Shown here: positions 7,932 to 16,799 of the stretch, one piece after another | How the letters are laid out: every line of letters starts with the position of its first letter | Position numbering within the stretch: the first letter of the stretch is position 1 | Assembly: GCF_006442815.1 (NCBI RefSeq) | Contig: NZ_VFVL01000041.1 | Location: forward strand, 1 to 44,149 | Direction: 5' to 3' | Origin: Mesorhizobium sp. B2-4-3 | GTDB lineage: Bacteria > Pseudomonadota > Alphaproteobacteria > Rhizobiales > Rhizobiaceae | DNA length: 44,149 nucleotides | Notes under the pieces: generated by a model | What the model was told of the DNA's origin: nothing | Database searches by the model: none | What the model saw: only the letters and a program-made list of their open reading frames with translations | Program-made: the position numbers and the translations under genes

Positions 7932-9292
7932 CAATTCCCCGCCTGCTGCTGTGGCAAGAGGTAGCCGCTGGTTGAGCGATCGAGCACCAGGTAGCGGGCG
8001 GCGGCCGCCTTGACCTCATCGGCGGTCACCTTGCGGATGCGGTCCGGCCATTCCTGGACGTCCTTGACATTGCCGCCCGTGGCAAGCGTCGAGCCATACA
8101 TGTTGGCCATGTCGTCCTGCTTGTCGCGCGCGAAGATCATGGAGCGCACATAGCGGGTCTTGGCCCGCTCCAGCTCATCGTCGCTCACGCCCTCCTTGAC
8201 GATGCGGGCGATCTCGGCATCGACCGCCGCCTCGATATCGACAAGTTTGGCGTCGCCGCGCGGGGCGCCATAGACGGTGAAGTTGGTGGCGTCGAGCATG
8301 GTGCCCTGGAAATAGGCGCCGGCCTCGGAAGCAATACCCTGCTTGACGACGAGCTGCTGGTACAACCTGCTGCGGTTGTCGCCGCCGAGGATCTCGGCAA
8401 GCAGGTCGAGCGCCTCGGCTTCGCCGGGCTTGGCCGTGTGATAGGATGGCACCACCCATTGCGTCGAAAAGCTCGGCACCGAGACGCGCGCGTCGGTGAG
8501 CGTCACCGTACGCTTGGTGTTCTGCTCGGGTTCGACAGGACGGATGCGCGGCCGCAAGTCCGGGCCGCGCGCGACCTTGCCATAAGTCCTTTCGGCCATC
8601 GCCTTCACCGCGTTGGGATCGACGTCGCCCACCACCACCAGCACGGCGTTGTTCGGCCGATAGTAGGCGTCGTAGAAGGCTTTCGCGTCCGGACGGTTCA
8701 ACTGCTCCATCTCCTGCATCCAGCCGATCACCGGAATGCGGTAGGGCTGGTTCTGCCAGAGCGTCGCGTCGACCTCCTCGTCGAGCACCGCCTGCGGATT
8801 GCTGTCGATGCGCGAACGGCGCTCCTCCAGGATCACGTCGCGCTCGGTCTTAATGACATCGTCGGTCAGGATGAGGTTGCGCATGCGATCGGCCTCGAAG
8901 CCCATCATCTGCTCGAGCGCCGAAGGCGGCACCGTCTCGTGGAAGGCGGTGTAGTCGTAGGAGGTGAAGGCATTGTTGGAGCCGCCGATCTCGGACACGG
9001 CGCGGTCGAACTCGCCGGCGGCGTGGTTGGCCGTGGCCTTGAACATCAGGTGCTCGAAGAAATGCGCGATGCCGGATTTGCCGGGAGGCTCGTCCGCGCT
9101 GCCGATCTTGTACCAGACCATGTGCGTGACGATCGGGGCGCGGTGGTCCGGGATGACGACCACTTCCATGCCGTTGTCGAGCAGGAAATCCTTGACCTCG
9201 CCGTCATCGGCCGCGCGGGCCGGAGCGGCCGCCGCAAGCGCCAGCGCGCTGGCCAGAAGCGCTGCGCGCAGCCCAAATCCTGTTCGTCTCAT
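7931..9292 (-). CDS. M16-family zinc metallopeptidase, active subunit
   Basis: This 453-residue protease has the inverted zinc motif HFFEH (residues 77-81) and the downstream glutamate ligand region ERDVILEE (about 150-157). A signal peptide (ALLASALALAAAAPARA) ends near residue 27, predicting periplasmic location. The C-terminal half has the usual inactive M16 repeat. I choose the ATG at 9292 because GGAGAA lies about 5 nt upstream; a TTG 36 nt earlier extends the frame but has no better site. The stop overlaps the start of the inactive partner, so a heterodimer of one active and one inactive chain is expected. It lies 83 nt downstream of rsmD. The natural substrate is unknown. Confidence 0.93.
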   Translation of the reverse strand: MRRTGFGLRAALLASALALAAAAPARAADDGEVKDFLLDNGMEVVVIPDHRAPIVTHMVWYKIGSADEPPGKSGIAHFFEHLMFKATANHAAGEFDRAVSEIGGSNNAFTSYDYTAFHETVPPSALEQMMGFEADRMRNLILTDDVIKTERDVILEERRSRIDSNPQAVLDEEVDATLWQNQPYRIPVIGWMQEMEQLNRPDAKAFYDAYYRPNNAVLVVVGDVDPNAVKAMAERTYGKVARGPDLRPRIRPVEPEQNTKRTVTLTDARVSVPSFSTQWVVPSYHTAKPGEAEALDLLAEILGGDNRSRLYQQLVVKQGIASEAGAYFQGTMLDATNFTVYGAPRGDAKLVDIEAAVDAEIARIVKEGVSDDELERAKTRYVRSMIFARDKQDDMANMYGSTLATGGNVKDVQEWPDRIRKVTADEVKAAAARYLVLDRSTSGYLLPQQQAGN

Positions 9293-9375
9293 CAAGTTCT
9301 CCGGTCGCGGTTGCGCGACGATAGGCAAGGTTGTTGGCGAGGCAAAGTGAATTGTGAGTCATTTTCGAGGCGGCG

Positions 9376-9930
9376 CTAACCAACCTCGATGAAGCGAATG
9401 ACCGTCTCGCCATAGCTCCGCTCGTCCACCACGGAAAAACCCGGGCCTGCCTCGAACGGCGCCGAGGCCGCCTCCTCGACCACGAACAACGCGCCGGGCA
9501 ACAGCCAGCCGCCGGCCTTGGCCGAACGCAGCGCGCGCTCGCCGAGCCCTTTGCCATAGGGCGGATCGGCAAAGATCAGGCCGAAGGGCGAGAGGGTGCC
9601 AGCCTCACCCAAATGAGCGGCGTCGCGACGAAAAATCTTGGTGCGGCCGGTGAGCCCATAGGCCTCGACGTTCTCGCGGATCAGGCCTCGCCCCTCCGTC
9701 GATTCTTCTATGAAGACGCAGTAGGCGGCTCCGCGCGACAGGGCCTCAAGTCCGAGCGCCCCCGTGCCGGCGAAAAGATCGAGCACGCGGCCGCCTTCGA
9801 GCTTTTCGGCATAGCGATGCGCGAGCACGTTGAACACCGCCTCGCGGGTGCGGTCGGTGGTCGGGCGGATGGCATTGCTTTTCGGCGTCGCCAGCGGACG
9901 CCCGCGGAATTCACCGCCGACGATCCGCAT
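9376..9930 (-). CDS. rsmD: 16S rRNA (guanine966-N2)-methyltransferase RsmD
   Basis: This 184-residue SAM-dependent methyltransferase modifies G966 of 16S rRNA during 30S assembly. The N-terminus MRIVGGEFRGRPLATPKS with the following IRPTTDRTREAVFN is the RsmD signature. The SAM-binding loop is LDLFAGTGALGLEALSRGA and the catalytic motif is ADPPYGKG. The frame is open far upstream, but homology starts at the ATG at 9930, giving the usual family length. That start lies 20 nt inside the 3' end of the pseudouridine synthase gene, so translation is coupled to it. Confidence 0.95.
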   Translation of the reverse strand: MRIVGGEFRGRPLATPKSNAIRPTTDRTREAVFNVLAHRYAEKLEGGRVLDLFAGTGALGLEALSRGAAYCVFIEESTEGRGLIRENVEAYGLTGRTKIFRRDAAHLGEAGTLSPFGLIFADPPYGKGLGERALRSAKAGGWLLPGALFVVEEAASAPFEAGPGFSVVDERSYGETVIRFIEVG

Positions 9931-11914
9931 TGCCGCCCCTCTTCGGACCGCGCGGCCTGTCGCCGCCATCGCCTTCAGGACGCTCGCCGCGGGGCTTGCC
10001 GAATGGCTTTGCGCCCGACTTGCCCTTGCCGCCCGGTTTGTAGGATGCCTTGCGTGCCTTCGCCTCGGCGGCCCTGGCGGCGTCGGCTTCCGCCCTGCCC
10101 TTGCCGATCGGCCGGGCGCCCGGCGCCATCCAGACATTGGCCTTGCGCTGGCCCGGCGGCTCGATCGGCCGCTGCTCGCGCTCGGATTTCTTACCGCCGA
10201 AACGGGGCTTGTCGCCGAACCCGCCCCGCGGCTTGTCGCCGAAACCGCGGTCGGATTTCGGGCCGCGCTCGCCGAACGCCCGGTCCGGCCCAAATGCCCT
10301 GTCCGGCTTTGTCGAGAGTTTGCTCAGCGCCTCGTCGCGGCTGCCTTCACGGCGCTTGCGCGCCTTGATCAGCCCGCCCTCGCCGATCGGCCGGTGGTCG
10401 CCGTCGCGCGTGAATTTCGGCCGGTCGACCTCTTCACGGCGAGGCCCGCCGCCGCGCACCGGCTTGTTGGAAAACGGCTTTTGGATATCGGCATCGAAAT
10501 TGGCGCCGGATTCCTCGATCAGCCGTTCGCCGAGCTGTTCGCGCAGCACGCGACCCTTGATCTCCAGCACATGGCCCTCGGGAAGATCCTCGAGTTGGAA
10601 CGGCCCATAGGAGATGCGGATCAGCCGCGTCACGTCGAGGCCAAGCGCGCCGAGGATGTTCTTCACCTCGCGGTTCTTGCCTTCGCGCAGGCCCAGGGTC
10701 AGCCACGCATTCGTGCCCTGCTCGCGATCGAGCGAAGCTTCGATCGAGCCATAGAAGGCGCCGTCGACAGCGATGCCTTCGCGCAGGCCGGCGAGCGCGC
10801 TCTCCTCGACCTTGCCGTGGACGCGCGCACGATAGCGCCGCAGCCAGCCGGTGGCGGGCAATTCGAGCACGCGCGACAGCCCGCCGTCATTGGTCAAAAG
10901 CAGCAGGCCCTCGGTGTTGATGTCGAGCCGGCCGATCGTCATCAGCCGCGGCAGGTCGGACGGCAACACATCGAAGACGGTCTTGCGGCCTTCCGGATCG
11001 CGGTTGGTCGTGACGACGCCCGCCGGCTTGTGGAACAGAAAGAGGCGCGTGCGCTCGATCGGCGGGATCTCGGTGCCGTCGAGATGGATGACGTCGTTGG
11101 CGCCGACATTGAAGGCTGGCGAGTCCAGCACCTTGCCGTTGACCTTGACGCGGCCGGCCGCGATCAGTTCCTCAGCGTCGCGGCGCGAAGCGATGCCGGC
11201 GCGCGCCAGCCGCTTGGCGATGCGCTCGCCGCTTTCCGGCACGGCTTCCGAGGGACGCGGCCGTGGCTTGAAGCCGCCTTCCGGTTTTCTTGCGGTGCTG
11301 TCGCGCTGCGGACGATCGCTGAAGTCTCGCTTCGGCCGGTCGGCGAAATCGCGTTTGGGACGGTCGTCGAACACGCGCTTGGGGCGGTCGAAACGTCGTT
11401 CGCCCCGATCGCCTTCGGCAGCCGCCGGCCGGTCGCCACGCGGTGCGTAAGGCTTGCGGCCCTCACGCTTCTCGAAGGGCTTGCCGTCGCGCGGCGGACC
11501 TTTGCGGAACGGCCTGTCGCCACGCTCCGCGCCTTCACCCATTTCGCGCGGCTTGTAGCTGCGCTTGAAATCGCGCGCAGGCCGCTCACCCTCCGCGGCC
11601 ATCGGCCGGTCGCCGCGCGGTGTGTAAGGCTTGCGGCCATCGCGCTTCTCGAAGGGCTTGCCATCGCGCGGCGGACCTTTGCGGAACGGCTTTTCGGCGC
11701 GCCCAGCGCCGTCGCCCGTCTCGCGTGGCTTATAGCTGCGCTTGAAGTCGCGGCGTCCGCCGTCGACATCGCGGCGCTCGCCTTCGGCAGCCATCGGTCG
11801 CTCGCGCTTGGCGAACGGCTTCTTGGCGCCGTGGGCCGGTTTTCCGTCACGCTCGCCCGCCGGTCTGGAGTGGCCCTTGCGCGGCCCGCGTGGAGATTTC
11901 TTGTCGTCGTCCAT
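9911..11914 (-). CDS. 23S rRNA pseudouridine synthase, RluB/RsuA family, with long disordered tails
   Basis: The protein is about 667 residues, roughly twice the catalytic core. The core has an S4 RNA-binding domain (ERIAKRLARAGIASRRDAEE, about residue 228 on) and a RsuA/RluB synthase domain with the catalytic aspartate in GRLDINTEGLL (about 326). The N-terminal 220 residues and C-terminal 180 residues are Arg/Lys/Gly/Pro-rich and low in complexity. The N-terminal tail contains two near-identical 59-residue tandem repeats (RDFKRSYKPRE, then PFRKGPPRDGKPFEKR). Basic tails of this sort are known in alphaproteobacterial homologues and probably bind RNA. The ATG at 11914 (MDDDKKS) is my choice; a GTG at 11932 is also possible. 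The 3' end overlaps rsmD. Confidence 0.92.
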   Translation of the reverse strand: MDDDKKSPRGPRKGHSRPAGERDGKPAHGAKKPFAKRERPMAAEGERRDVDGGRRDFKRSYKPRETGDGAGRAEKPFRKGPPRDGKPFEKRDGRKPYTPRGDRPMAAEGERPARDFKRSYKPREMGEGAERGDRPFRKGPPRDGKPFEKREGRKPYAPRGDRPAAAEGDRGERRFDRPKRVFDDRPKRDFADRPKRDFSDRPQRDSTARKPEGGFKPRPRPSEAVPESGERIAKRLARAGIASRRDAEELIAAGRVKVNGKVLDSPAFNVGANDVIHLDGTEIPPIERTRLFLFHKPAGVVTTNRDPEGRKTVFDVLPSDLPRLMTIGRLDINTEGLLLLTNDGGLSRVLELPATGWLRRYRARVHGKVEESALAGLREGIAVDGAFYGSIEASLDREQGTNAWLTLGLREGKNREVKNILGALGLDVTRLIRISYGPFQLEDLPEGHVLEIKGRVLREQLGERLIEESGANFDADIQKPFSNKPVRGGGPRREEVDRPKFTRDGDHRPIGEGGLIKARKRREGSRDEALSKLSTKPDRAFGPDRAFGERGPKSDRGFGDKPRGGFGDKPRFGGKKSEREQRPIEPPGQRKANVWMAPGARPIGKGRAEADAARAAEAKARKASYKPGGKGKSGAKPFGKPRGERPEGDGGDRPRGPKRGGNADRRR
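11406..11760. repeat. Two-copy 177-bp tandem repeat within the pseudouridine synthase gene
   Basis: The string GAAGGGCTTGCC recurs at 11474 and 11651 and the flanking sequence is closely similar, giving a unit of 177 bp (59 codons) repeated about twice. The unit keeps the frame and encodes the basic disordered tail. It is a likely site of length variation between strains by slippage or recombination. Confidence 0.75.
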
Positions 11915-12011
11915 TACATTGCTCGTCTTCACCTGCTACAGCGCCGCGCGCCCTTGCGGACGCCCAACGCAGGCAGTGTCATCTTGATTATGCGCATCCA
12001 GCGGCGCGGCA

Positions 12012-12029
12012 AAAACCGATTCCGGTTTT
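12012..12029. repeat. Short inverted repeat between rluB-type gene and tadA
   Basis: AAAACCG (12012-12018) and CGGTTTT (12023-12029) form a hairpin with a 4-nt loop in the divergent promoter region. No U-tract follows on either strand, so it is more likely an operator or repeat remnant than a terminator. Confidence 0.35.
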
Positions 12030-12064
12030 CAGGGTCTCGCGCTAAATAACAGGATCACTCTCGG

Positions 12065-12550
12065 GTGGCGAGAAGTAATCGGAATGGAAACCGCTTGAAA
12101 CGACCGGATTTCATGGCCCTGGCGCTTGAAGAGGCCGAAGCGGCCGCCGGCCGCGGCGAAGTGCCGGTCGGCGCTGTTATCGCCAATGGCGGCACGGTGG
12201 TCTCGAAAGCCGGCAACCGCACGCGCGAGCTCTCGGACCCGACCGCGCATGCCGAGATGCTGGCGATCCGCGAAGCCTGCAGGAAGCTCGCCAGCGAACG
12301 TCTCACCGGCCATGATCTCTATGTGACGCTGGAGCCCTGCGCGATGTGCGCCGGCGCGATCTCCTTCGCCCGGCTGCGGCGGCTCTATTTCGGCGCCGCC
12401 GACGAGAAAGGCGGCGCGGTGGTCAACGGCGTGCGCTTCTTCGCCTCACCCACCTGCCACCACACGCCGGACGTCTATCCGGGGATCGGCGAGAGCGACG
12501 CCGCCCTCATCCTCAAGGACTTTTTTCGCGAGAGACGGGATGGCGGGTGA
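12065..12550 (+). CDS. tadA: tRNA(adenine34) deaminase TadA
   Basis: This 161-residue zinc deaminase converts A34 of tRNA-Arg(ACG) to inosine. The catalytic motif HAE is at residues 62-64 and the zinc cysteines are in PCAMC (91-95), with the substrate loop GEVPVGAVI (31-39). The first codon is a GTG at 12065, with AGGA about 9 nt upstream. A TTG at 12095 and the ATG at 12113 are alternatives, and homologues usually begin only a few residues before FMALALEEA, so the true start may be the TTG. It is transcribed divergently from the pseudouridine synthase and ends convergent with the lipoprotein gene. Confidence 0.95.
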   Translation: MARSNRNGNRLKRPDFMALALEEAEAAAGRGEVPVGAVIANGGTVVSKAGNRTRELSDPTAHAEMLAIREACRKLASERLTGHDLYVTLEPCAMCAGAISFARLRRLYFGAADEKGGAVVNGVRFFASPTCHHTPDVYPGIGESDAALILKDFFRERRDGG

Positions 12551-12553
12551 AGT

Positions 12554-12595
12554 GAGTAGTGGTTAGTGAGTAGCGAGTAGCGAGTAGCGAGTAGG
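12554..12595. repeat. Heptanucleotide tandem repeat (GAGTAGC), six units
   Basis: Six consecutive 7-bp units occur: GAGTAGT, GGTTAGT, then GAGTAGC three times, then GAGTAGG. The repeat fills the gap between the convergent tadA and lipoprotein genes, starting 3 nt after the tadA stop. A 7-bp unit suits slipped-strand length change, but because it is intergenic between two 3' ends it would not switch a reading frame. Confidence 0.9.
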
Positions 12596-12605
12596 TACTG
12601 ACTAC

Positions 12606-13280
12606 TTACAGCCCCAGCCAGTCGAACCAGCCGCCCTTCTTGCCTTCGGCCTGCGCCTTGAGGCGGCGCTCCTTCTTGTATTCGTCCTCGCCGAGCTCGT
12701 TCTGCGGCGCGGTGCCGGCAGCTTGGCGATAGGCGAGCGGCGGCTCGCTCAGATATTTGCGAACGGTCGGATCGCCCTGCTTCTGTTCGGCAAGGCTGCG
12801 CTGAATCTGCGCACGGCGGGCGGCCGAGTTGTCATCCGGCGACCAGCGCGGCGGATGGCTGGAGCCCGATTCGGCCAATGCCTTCTTCACCGCCTCGGGA
12901 TCGGTCTGGATATCCTCGACGGCTTCCGGCTGGTAATTCGGATCGTTCTGGTGCGCGGTGGCATCGGCGCGGATGCGGGCACGGCGCGCCTCCGGCGATT
13001 CGGGCCAGTCGGCGCTCGCCGTCTCGATGCTCTGCTGCGGCGGCGGCAGGCTTTCCTTCTGACCGGGAGCGGGCTTCACCAGTTCCGGACGCGGCTTGTA
13101 GTCGATCGGATCCTTGCGCTTCGGCGTGATCGAAGCAGCCGCGGAGACATCGTCGAAGAGCTGCGCGGCTGCTGTCTTGTCGGTTCCGTAGGTCGGCGAA
13201 CCCACGCAGCCCGACAGGGCGATGGCCGATACCACAAGCGGCGCCATCAGCGCGGCGCGCGCGAACGTTCTGTCGGTCAT
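12606..13280 (-). CDS. Uncharacterised lipoprotein
   Basis: The 224-residue product has a type II signal peptide (ARAALMAPLVVSAIALSGC) with lipobox LSGC, so it should be lipid-anchored after Cys25 or so. The remainder is hydrophilic, rich in Ala/Pro/Glu/Lys and probably largely disordered (PKRKDPIDYKPRPELVKPAP; SLPPPQQS), ending in a short hydrophobic GGWFDWLGL. I recognise no catalytic motif. The ATG at 13280 starts a standard lipoprotein signal; a GTG at 13295 is also in frame. It lies downstream of ileS on the same strand, about 200 nt away. Confidence 0.85.
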   Translation of the reverse strand: MTDRTFARAALMAPLVVSAIALSGCVGSPTYGTDKTAAAQLFDDVSAAASITPKRKDPIDYKPRPELVKPAPGQKESLPPPQQSIETASADWPESPEARRARIRADATAHQNDPNYQPEAVEDIQTDPEAVKKALAESGSSHPPRWSPDDNSAARRAQIQRSLAEQKQGDPTVRKYLSEPPLAYRQAAGTAPQNELGEDEYKKERRLKAQAEGKKGGWFDWLGL

Positions 13281-13429
13281 GCCAAAAAGTCCCACTCTAA
13301 CAGCCTTTCAGTCGCCACCGGCCAAGGGCACGGTCCCCTTCTTCCCCGCATTTGCGATGGAAATCCGGCGACAATTTGTCTGCCGGAGTGTCGCGTGTTT
13401 ACCTCAACCACTTCTTAAGGGCAACGCGC

Positions 13430-13448
13430 GGGCGGTTTCAGGCCGCCC
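13430..13448 (-). terminator. Possible hairpin downstream of ileS
   Basis: On the minus strand GGGCGG-CCTGAAA-CCGCCC forms a GC-rich stem 35-53 nt after the ileS stop. There is no clear U-tract, so factor-independent termination is doubtful. Confidence 0.3.
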
Positions 13449-13482
13449 GGCGTGGCATTTGTGCACCGGCTTATGGACAGGA

Positions 13483-16461
13483 CTACAGCCGCCCAAGGGC
13501 CTTCAGCTCATGCAACACGGCGGCATCGCGGGCCGAGACATCCGGAAATTCCGGATCCTGCCCGACATCGGCGGTGTAGCGCCAGGAGCGCGCGCATTTG
13601 ACTAGGCCGCGATCCTCGGCTTTCTCCACCACCACGGCAACGCCTTTGACGTCGTCGAGCGTGAAGGCGCCTTCCGGGGCCTTGCCCTGCTTGACGACAA
13701 GATCGCTGGTGATCGCCATCTCGGCCATATCGACATCGGCGATCGCGGCCTCCAGCACCGCGTCGTCGAGCGTCACCACCGGCACCGCCTCGAGCGAAGA
13801 GCCAATCAGCTTCTCGGCGCGCGCGATCTCCAGCGCGCCGGTGACGACACGGCGCACCTGCCTCACCTTGCGCCATTTCTCGGCCAGCGCCTCGTTGCGC
13901 CAGTCCTGCGGGATCGCGGGGAATTGGCCGAGATGCACCGACACGGCTTGCGGATGGCGGTCGAGCCACGCTTCTTCCGTGGTGAAGGGCAGCATCGGCG
14001 CCAGCCACTTCACCAGACATTCGAAGAGGTGGCGCACCACCTGCACGGCCGCCCTGCGGCGCAGGCTCGACGGCCCGTCGCAGTAAAGCGCGTCCTTGCG
14101 GATGTCGAAATAGAAGGCCGAAAGCTCCACCACCATGAAGTCAAGCAGCGTGCGGGTGATGCGCTTGAACTCGAAGGCGTCGTAGCCCTGGCGCACCATT
14201 TCGTCCAACTCGGACAACCGGTGCAGCATCAGCCGCTCCAGTTCCGGCATCGTCTCGACCGGCACGTGCTGGCCGTCGTCATGGGCGAGCGTGCCCAGCA
14301 TCCAGCGGATGGTGTTCCTGAGCTTGCGGTAGGCGTCGATATTGGTCTGCAGCACGTTCTTGCCGAGCCGCTGGTCTTCCCAATAATCGGTCGTGACCAC
14401 CCAGAGCCGCAGGATATCGGCGCCGGACTGCTTGATGACGTCCTGCGGCACGACGGTGTTGCCGAGCGACTTCGACATCTTGCGGCCTTCCTCGTCCATG
14501 GTGAAGCCATGGGTGATGACCGTGTCGTAAGGCGCCCTGCCCCTGGTGCCGCAGCTTTCGAGCAGCGAGGAATGGAACCAGCCGCGATGCTGGTCCGAGC
14601 CTTCGAGATAGACGTCGGCCGGCCATTTGAGGTCCGGACGGTCTTCCAGCGTGAAGACATGCGTCGAACCGGAATCGAACCAGACGTCGAGGATGTCCAT
14701 CACCTGGTGCCATTTCGAGGCGTCGTGATTGCCGAGGAAGCGCGTCTTGGCGCCCTCGGCGAACCAAGCGTCGGCGCCTTCCTTCTCGAAAGCGTCCATG
14801 ATGCGCTGGTTGACGGCCTCGTCCTTCAGCACATTGCCGTCCTCGTCGGCGAAGACCGCGATCGGCACGCCCCAGGCGCGCTGGCGCGACAGCACCCAGT
14901 CGGGGCGCTCCTCGATCATGGCGCGAATGCGGTTCTGGCCCGCCGCCGGAACGAAACGGGTGTCGTCGATCGCCTTCAGCGCGCGGCTGCGCAACGTCGT
15001 GCCATCGCCGAGGTCCTTGTCCATATAGACGAACCATTGCGGCGTGTTGCGGAAGATGACCGGCTTCTTGGAGCGCCAGGAGTGCGGATAGCTATGCTTC
15101 AGCCGGCCGCGCGCGAAGAGCGCGTTGCGCTTGATCAGCTCGTCGATGACGGCCTGATTGGCGTTGCCCTTCTTGCCGTTGTCGTCGATGACGCGTGCCG
15201 CACCGCCCTCGCGCCCCGGGCCGAAGCCCGGCGCATCCTTGGTGAAGAAGCCGGCATCGTCGACCGTGAAGGGGATCGTGGTATCGACGCCGCGCCCCCG
15301 CAGCTCGCTCGCGGCCTCCATCCAGGCGTCGAAGTCCTCGCGGCCATGGCCGGGCGCGGTGTGCACGAAGCCGGTGCCGGCATCGTCGGTGACATGCTCG
15401 CCGGCAACCATCGGTACTGGGAATTCATAGCCGCCGCCGAGCCCCTTGAAAGGATGCGAAAGCGTAAGCTTCCCAAGCTGTTCGGCCGAGACGCTGTGAA
15501 GCCGGTTCAGTGCGACCTTGGCCTTGGCGGCACAGTCCTCGGCCAGCGCGTCGGCAAAGATCAGCTTCTCGCCGGGCTGCGGGCCGAAGGCGTTCTCGGC
15601 CGCCGTGACCTCATAGAGGCCATAGGCGATGCGCGGCGAATAGCTCACGGCGCGGTTGCCGGGGATGGTCCAGGGCGTGGTCGTCCAGATGACGACATGC
15701 GCCTCGACCAGATCGAGCGCTGCCTCGTCCAGCGCAGGCGCAGCGCCGGCGACCGGCTGGGCGAGGCTCGCGACCGGAAACTTCACCCAGATCGTGTCGC
15801 TCTCATAGTCCTGATACTCGACCTCGGCCTCGGCGAGCGCGGTACGCTCGACCACGCTCCACATCACCGGCTTCGAGCCGCGGTAGAGCTGGCCGGACAA
15901 GGCGAATTTCAACAGTTCGCCGGCGATGCGCGACTCGGCATGGTACGCCATGGTCGTATAGGGATTGTCGAAATCGCCGATGACGCCGAGGCGCTGAAAC
16001 TCGTCGCCCTGCACCTTGATCCAATGCTGGGCGAAATCGCGGCATTCCCTGCGGAACTCGTTGACCGGCACCTCGTCCTTGTTCTTGCCCTTGGCGCGGT
16101 ACTGCTCCTCGATCTTCCATTCGATCGGCAGGCCGTGGCAGTCCCAACCCGGCACGTAGTTGGCGTCATAGCCGCGCATCTGGAAGGAGCGGTTGATGAC
16201 GTCCTTGAGGATCTTGTTCAGCGCATGGCCGATATGGATGTTGCCGTTGGCGTAAGGCGGCCCGTCATGCAGCACGAATTTCTCGCGGCCGGCGGCCTCC
16301 TCGCGCAGCTTCCTGTAAAGGTCCATGTCCTGCCAGCGCTTGACCAGGCTAGGTTCCTTCTCGGGCAGGCCGGCACGCATCGGGAAGTCCGTCTGCGGCA
16401 AATAGAGCGTTTTGGAATAGTCGATCGTTTCAGCAGCGTCGGTCATTGGGGTGTCGGTCAT
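13483..16461 (-). CDS. ileS: Isoleucyl-tRNA synthetase
   Basis: This 992-residue class I synthetase charges tRNA-Ile. It has the HIGH motif HIGHA (about residue 72), the CP1 editing domain (VIWTTTPWTIPGN; AGTGFVHTAPGHG), the KMSKS motif (about 660) and an anticodon-binding domain. The C-terminal tail reads KCARSWRYTADVG where many bacterial enzymes have CxRCW, and the second cysteine pair is also missing (PDVSARDA), so the C-terminal zinc site is degenerate, as I recall for alphaproteobacterial IleS. Two in-frame ATGs (16461 and 16446) both begin M-T-D; I take the first. The ribosome site is weak for either. Confidence 0.97.
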   Translation of the reverse strand: MTDTPMTDAAETIDYSKTLYLPQTDFPMRAGLPEKEPSLVKRWQDMDLYRKLREEAAGREKFVLHDGPPYANGNIHIGHALNKILKDVINRSFQMRGYDANYVPGWDCHGLPIEWKIEEQYRAKGKNKDEVPVNEFRRECRDFAQHWIKVQGDEFQRLGVIGDFDNPYTTMAYHAESRIAGELLKFALSGQLYRGSKPVMWSVVERTALAEAEVEYQDYESDTIWVKFPVASLAQPVAGAAPALDEAALDLVEAHVVIWTTTPWTIPGNRAVSYSPRIAYGLYEVTAAENAFGPQPGEKLIFADALAEDCAAKAKVALNRLHSVSAEQLGKLTLSHPFKGLGGGYEFPVPMVAGEHVTDDAGTGFVHTAPGHGREDFDAWMEAASELRGRGVDTTIPFTVDDAGFFTKDAPGFGPGREGGAARVIDDNGKKGNANQAVIDELIKRNALFARGRLKHSYPHSWRSKKPVIFRNTPQWFVYMDKDLGDGTTLRSRALKAIDDTRFVPAAGQNRIRAMIEERPDWVLSRQRAWGVPIAVFADEDGNVLKDEAVNQRIMDAFEKEGADAWFAEGAKTRFLGNHDASKWHQVMDILDVWFDSGSTHVFTLEDRPDLKWPADVYLEGSDQHRGWFHSSLLESCGTRGRAPYDTVITHGFTMDEEGRKMSKSLGNTVVPQDVIKQSGADILRLWVVTTDYWEDQRLGKNVLQTNIDAYRKLRNTIRWMLGTLAHDDGQHVPVETMPELERLMLHRLSELDEMVRQGYDAFEFKRITRTLLDFMVVELSAFYFDIRKDALYCDGPSSLRRRAAVQVVRHLFECLVKWLAPMLPFTTEEAWLDRHPQAVSVHLGQFPAIPQDWRNEALAEKWRKVRQVRRVVTGALEIARAEKLIGSSLEAVPVVTLDDAVLEAAIADVDMAEMAITSDLVVKQGKAPEGAFTLDDVKGVAVVVEKAEDRGLVKCARSWRYTADVGQDPEFPDVSARDAAVLHELKALGRL

Positions 16462-16799
16462 TGATCTGCCATCTGCGTTGCCCGGCGGCGGAAAGCCCGG
16501 GCGTTGAACTAGCATTTTCTTGAAAAAGCGCGAGGGGCGCGCGCGAAAACTCCCGGCGGCTCCAGCGGCGCTCAGGCCGCCCGGAACACCGGGCTCGTAA
16601 TTCGTATCGTGATCGCGAAAAGGCGCGAAAAGCTCGTCATGGCGTGGCTTTTAGACGAGGCGCGGCGGCTTGAAAAGCCTGAACTCCACGGCATTTCCCC
16701 GCTAGCAGCCTTCTGGCGTCAGTTTTCTGTCACCAGTTTTCTTGCGGCGTGGGCCATTTGCGCCTATATTCATGGGCAAATGACAACGGGACCAAAATC
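16462..16799. other. Intergenic region between ileS and the RES-Xre pair
   Basis: These 338 bases hold the divergent start regions of ileS and the toxin-antitoxin pair. Apart from the promoter and inverted repeat at 16742-16782 I see no gene. A plus-strand open frame at 16609-16860 has no family resemblance and overlaps the antitoxin, so I do not call it. Confidence 0.5.
16742..16782 (+). promoter_or_regulatory. Promoter and probable autoregulatory operator of the xre-res pair
   Basis: TTGCGG (16742-16747) and TATATT (16765-16770) are spaced by 17 nt, directly upstream of the antitoxin ATG at 16800. The -10 box is bracketed by inverted arms CATTTGC (16755-16761) and GCAAATG (16776-16782), whose centres are 21 bp apart, two helical turns. 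Antitoxins of this class bind DNA through a helix-turn-helix and repress their own operon, so this repeat is the natural candidate site. The assignment is inference. Confidence 0.6.

Noticed and set aside
9830..12049. Plus-strand open frame of 739 codons opposite rsmD and the pseudouridine synthase
   Set aside because: It mirrors the Arg/Gly-rich repeats of the real minus-strand gene and has no family features of its own.
12554..12595. CRISPR-like array
   Set aside because: The units are contiguous 7-mers without spacers, so this is a simple tandem repeat.
13924..16464. Plus-strand open frame of 846 codons opposite ileS
   Set aside because: It is an antisense shadow caused by high third-position GC. 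The minus strand has all IleS motifs, and the plus frame has repetitive His/Arg/Asp composition with no domain.
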